Assembly (NCBI GenBank): GCA_017452605.1
Contig: JAFTMB010000011.1
Coordinates: forward strand, 1-32,846
Length of the DNA: 32,846 nt
Direction of reading: 5' to 3'
Source of the DNA: Oscillospiraceae bacterium
GTDB lineage: Bacteria; Bacillota; Clostridia; Oscillospirales; Oscillospiraceae
Shown here one piece after another: positions 31,748 through 32,846 of this stretch (position 1 is the stretch's first letter; each line of letters begins with the position of its first letter). Below the pieces are notes generated by a model. It did not search any database. It was not told where the DNA came from and saw nothing but the letters and a program-made list of their open reading frames with translations. A program made the translations under genes and the position numbers.

Positions 31748-32539
31748 GTGGAGAAGTTAAAAGCATTAAAGCTGTATTTATTTGATATGGACGGCACGCT
31801 GTATCTGGGTGACCGGCTATTCCCCTTCACAAAGGAACTGCTGGAAACCGTAAGAAAAAGGGGCGGACGATATCTGTTCATGACCAACAATTCCTCGAAA
31901 AGCGTATCTGCTTATGTCGAAAAGTTGGGAAGATTAGGAATTGCTGCTACGGAAGAGGATTTTCTCACTTCTTCCCAGGCCACGGCGTATTATCTGAAAA
32001 AGAACCACCCCGGCAAGACCCTTTATGTCTGCGGAACGGCATCCTTGAAAGAGGAGCTTAAGAAAGAGGGCTTTTCTCTAACCGAGGATATTTTCAAAAC
32101 CGAGTGCATCGTCATGGGCTTTGACACGGAGCTTACCTTCAAGAAATTGGAGGATGTATCCAAAATGCTTTGCACCACGGAGCTTCCGTATATCGCCACC
32201 AATCCCGATTATGTCTGCCCCACGGAATTTGGCAGCGTACCGGATTGCGGCAGTGTTTGCGATATGTTATATAATGTCAGCAAAAAGCGGCCCGTCGTCA
32301 TCGGCAAACCCTCGCCCTTGATGCCTGAGCTTGCCATGGAAAAATGGGACGCGAAACCGGAAGAAACGGTGGTCATTGGCGACCGGATTTACACCGATAT
32401 TAAAAGCGGCTTAAACGCCGGTGCGAAGACCATATTGGTCATGAGCGGGGAAACCACCAAGGAAATTCTCGATGCATCCGAAGATAAGCCGGATTATGTG
32501 ATGGCTGACTGCGGGGAACTTCTTGATTTACTGAAATAA
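31748..32539 (+). CDS. HAD-superfamily IIA phosphatase (NagD-like)
   Basis: Predicted cytoplasmic phosphatase of the HAD-IIA (NagD/AraL/PGP) group, which acts on sugar phosphates or nucleotides; the substrate is not defined. Motif I is DMDGTLYLG (about 14-22), motif II MTNNSS, the lysine is in GKPSP and motif IV is GDRIYTDI. A C2-type cap domain lies between motifs II and III (about 75-180). Length 263 aa. The start is GTG at 31748 with only a weak GGCAGGGA upstream. It has its own strong promoter and ends at a hairpin. Confidence 0.9.
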   Translation: MEKLKALKLYLFDMDGTLYLGDRLFPFTKELLETVRKRGGRYLFMTNNSSKSVSAYVEKLGRLGIAATEEDFLTSSQATAYYLKKNHPGKTLYVCGTASLKEELKKEGFSLTEDIFKTECIVMGFDTELTFKKLEDVSKMLCTTELPYIATNPDYVCPTEFGSVPDCGSVCDMLYNVSKKRPVVIGKPSPLMPELAMEKWDAKPEETVVIGDRIYTDIKSGLNAGAKTILVMSGETTKEILDASEDKPDYVMADCGELLDLLK

Positions 32540-32544
32540 AAAAG

Positions 32545-32574
32545 CGGTGCGGACAATTTTCGTCCGCACCGTTT
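32545..32574. terminator. Bidirectional terminator at the end of the HAD gene
   Basis: Perfect 10-bp stem (32545-32554 with 32562-32571), 7 nt loop, TTT on the plus strand and a run of T (complement of 32538-32543) on the minus strand. It lies between convergent genes. Confidence 0.82.
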
Positions 32575-32576
32575 CA

Positions 32577-32846
32577 TTAAATAAAGTTGGTGGTAATCCG
32601 CTTTTCCTGCTGAGGAAGACCGAATTTTTCTTTACCCAGGGCGATGGATCTCATGAGGAACACCATGTTTCTTGCCAGAACCCGCATGGTCTGCAGGCCT
32701 TCGCCGTCCTGCTCGGCTTCACCGGGGGCGCCGCCGTGAACACTGTTCCAGTACTGGCTGGAGGCAACGGGCATACCGGAAATGGTGAAATATTTGTTCA
32801 GCTGGTCAAAGGTTGCAGAGCAGCCGCCGCGCCGTGCGATGGCTAC
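32577..32846 (-). CDS. Flavodoxin-like NAD(P)H-dependent FMN reductase, partial
   Basis: C-terminal part (about 89 residues) of a flavoprotein of the multimeric flavodoxin/iron-sulfur-flavoprotein group; its 5' end lies beyond the window. The frame stays open to the window edge, where residues VAIARRGGCSATFDQLNKYF precede TISGMPVASSQYWNSVHG. The RRGG, FDQLN and SSQYWN-VHG motifs line the flavin site in this family, and the tail DGEGLQTMRVLARNM is typical. Such proteins reduce flavins or quinone-like compounds; the specific role is unknown. It converges on the HAD phosphatase gene. Confidence 0.82.
   Translation of the reverse strand, partial: VAIARRGGCSATFDQLNKYFTISGMPVASSQYWNSVHGGAPGEAEQDGEGLQTMRVLARNMVFLMRSIALGKEKFGLPQQEKRITTNFI

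Noticed and set aside
1..32846. Mobile elements, defence systems, toxin-antitoxin pairs, CRISPR arrays or prophage genes
   Set aside because: No transposase, integrase, repeat-spacer pattern, or defence-type domains were found; gene content and order fit a conserved core chromosomal region.

Overview
This window looks like a vertically inherited chromosomal segment of a spore-forming, anaerobic-type Firmicute. It is most likely a Clostridia member of the Oscillospirales type. The grounds are the complete spoIIIA sporulation operon, spoIIIE, tepA, Firmicute gene orders (rplS-rbgA-rnhB, clpX-lon-engB, yqhY-nusB-xseA-xseB-ispA), strong AGGAGG ribosome binding sites usually 7 to 10 nt before the start, sigma-A promoters with 17 nt spacers, and moderate GC content. 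No rRNA, tRNA, IS element, prophage, CRISPR array or plasmid feature was seen. Nearly every gene lies on the + strand; the exceptions are a small TSCPD-domain gene and the partial flavoprotein gene at the right edge.

Layout. (1) 1-4258: a promoter with inverted repeats drives an E2 acyltransferase carrying two lipoyl domains and an E1 alpha-beta fusion of a 2-oxoacid (or acetoin) dehydrogenase complex; a terminator follows. (2) 4304-4798: rplS (L19) as a single gene, with its own promoter, a structured leader and a terminator. (3) 4868-10007: a tightly packed operon of lepB, rbgA, rnhB, yraN, an M19 dipeptidase, a degenerate threonine-synthase-like protein and a calcineurin-type phosphoesterase. 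(4) 10049-16483: the protein quality-control cluster tig-clpP-clpX, a hairpin terminator, then lon-engB. (5) 16495-21868: the TSCPD gene (minus strand), then tepA, a divergent UppP-like membrane protein, spoIIIE and an ECF transporter S component. (6) 21877-26457: spoIIIAA to spoIIIAH behind a sigma-E-like promoter. (7) 26490-30653: an Asp23-family gene, nusB, a TsaD paralogue, xseA, xseB and ispA. (8) 30709-32846: a membrane-anchored alpha/beta hydrolase, a HAD-IIA phosphatase and the C-terminal part of an NAD(P)H/FMN-type flavoprotein.

How the parts fit. Regions 2 to 4 are translation, ribosome assembly and proteostasis housekeeping. Regions 5 and 6 serve engulfment-stage sporulation: SpoIIIE pumps the chromosome into the forespore and the SpoIIIA proteins build the channel between mother cell and forespore. 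Region 7 joins transcription antitermination, DNA repair (exonuclease VII) and the isoprenoid supply for cell-wall lipid carriers.

I found no wholly new multi-gene system. The most unusual items are single genes and sites: a threonine-synthase-like protein that lacks the PLP-lysine segment, a UppP-family protein with replaced catalytic residues, a TsaD paralogue where folD sits in Bacillus, a terminator-like hairpin inside that paralogue's coding sequence, and the inverted repeats over the dehydrogenase promoter.
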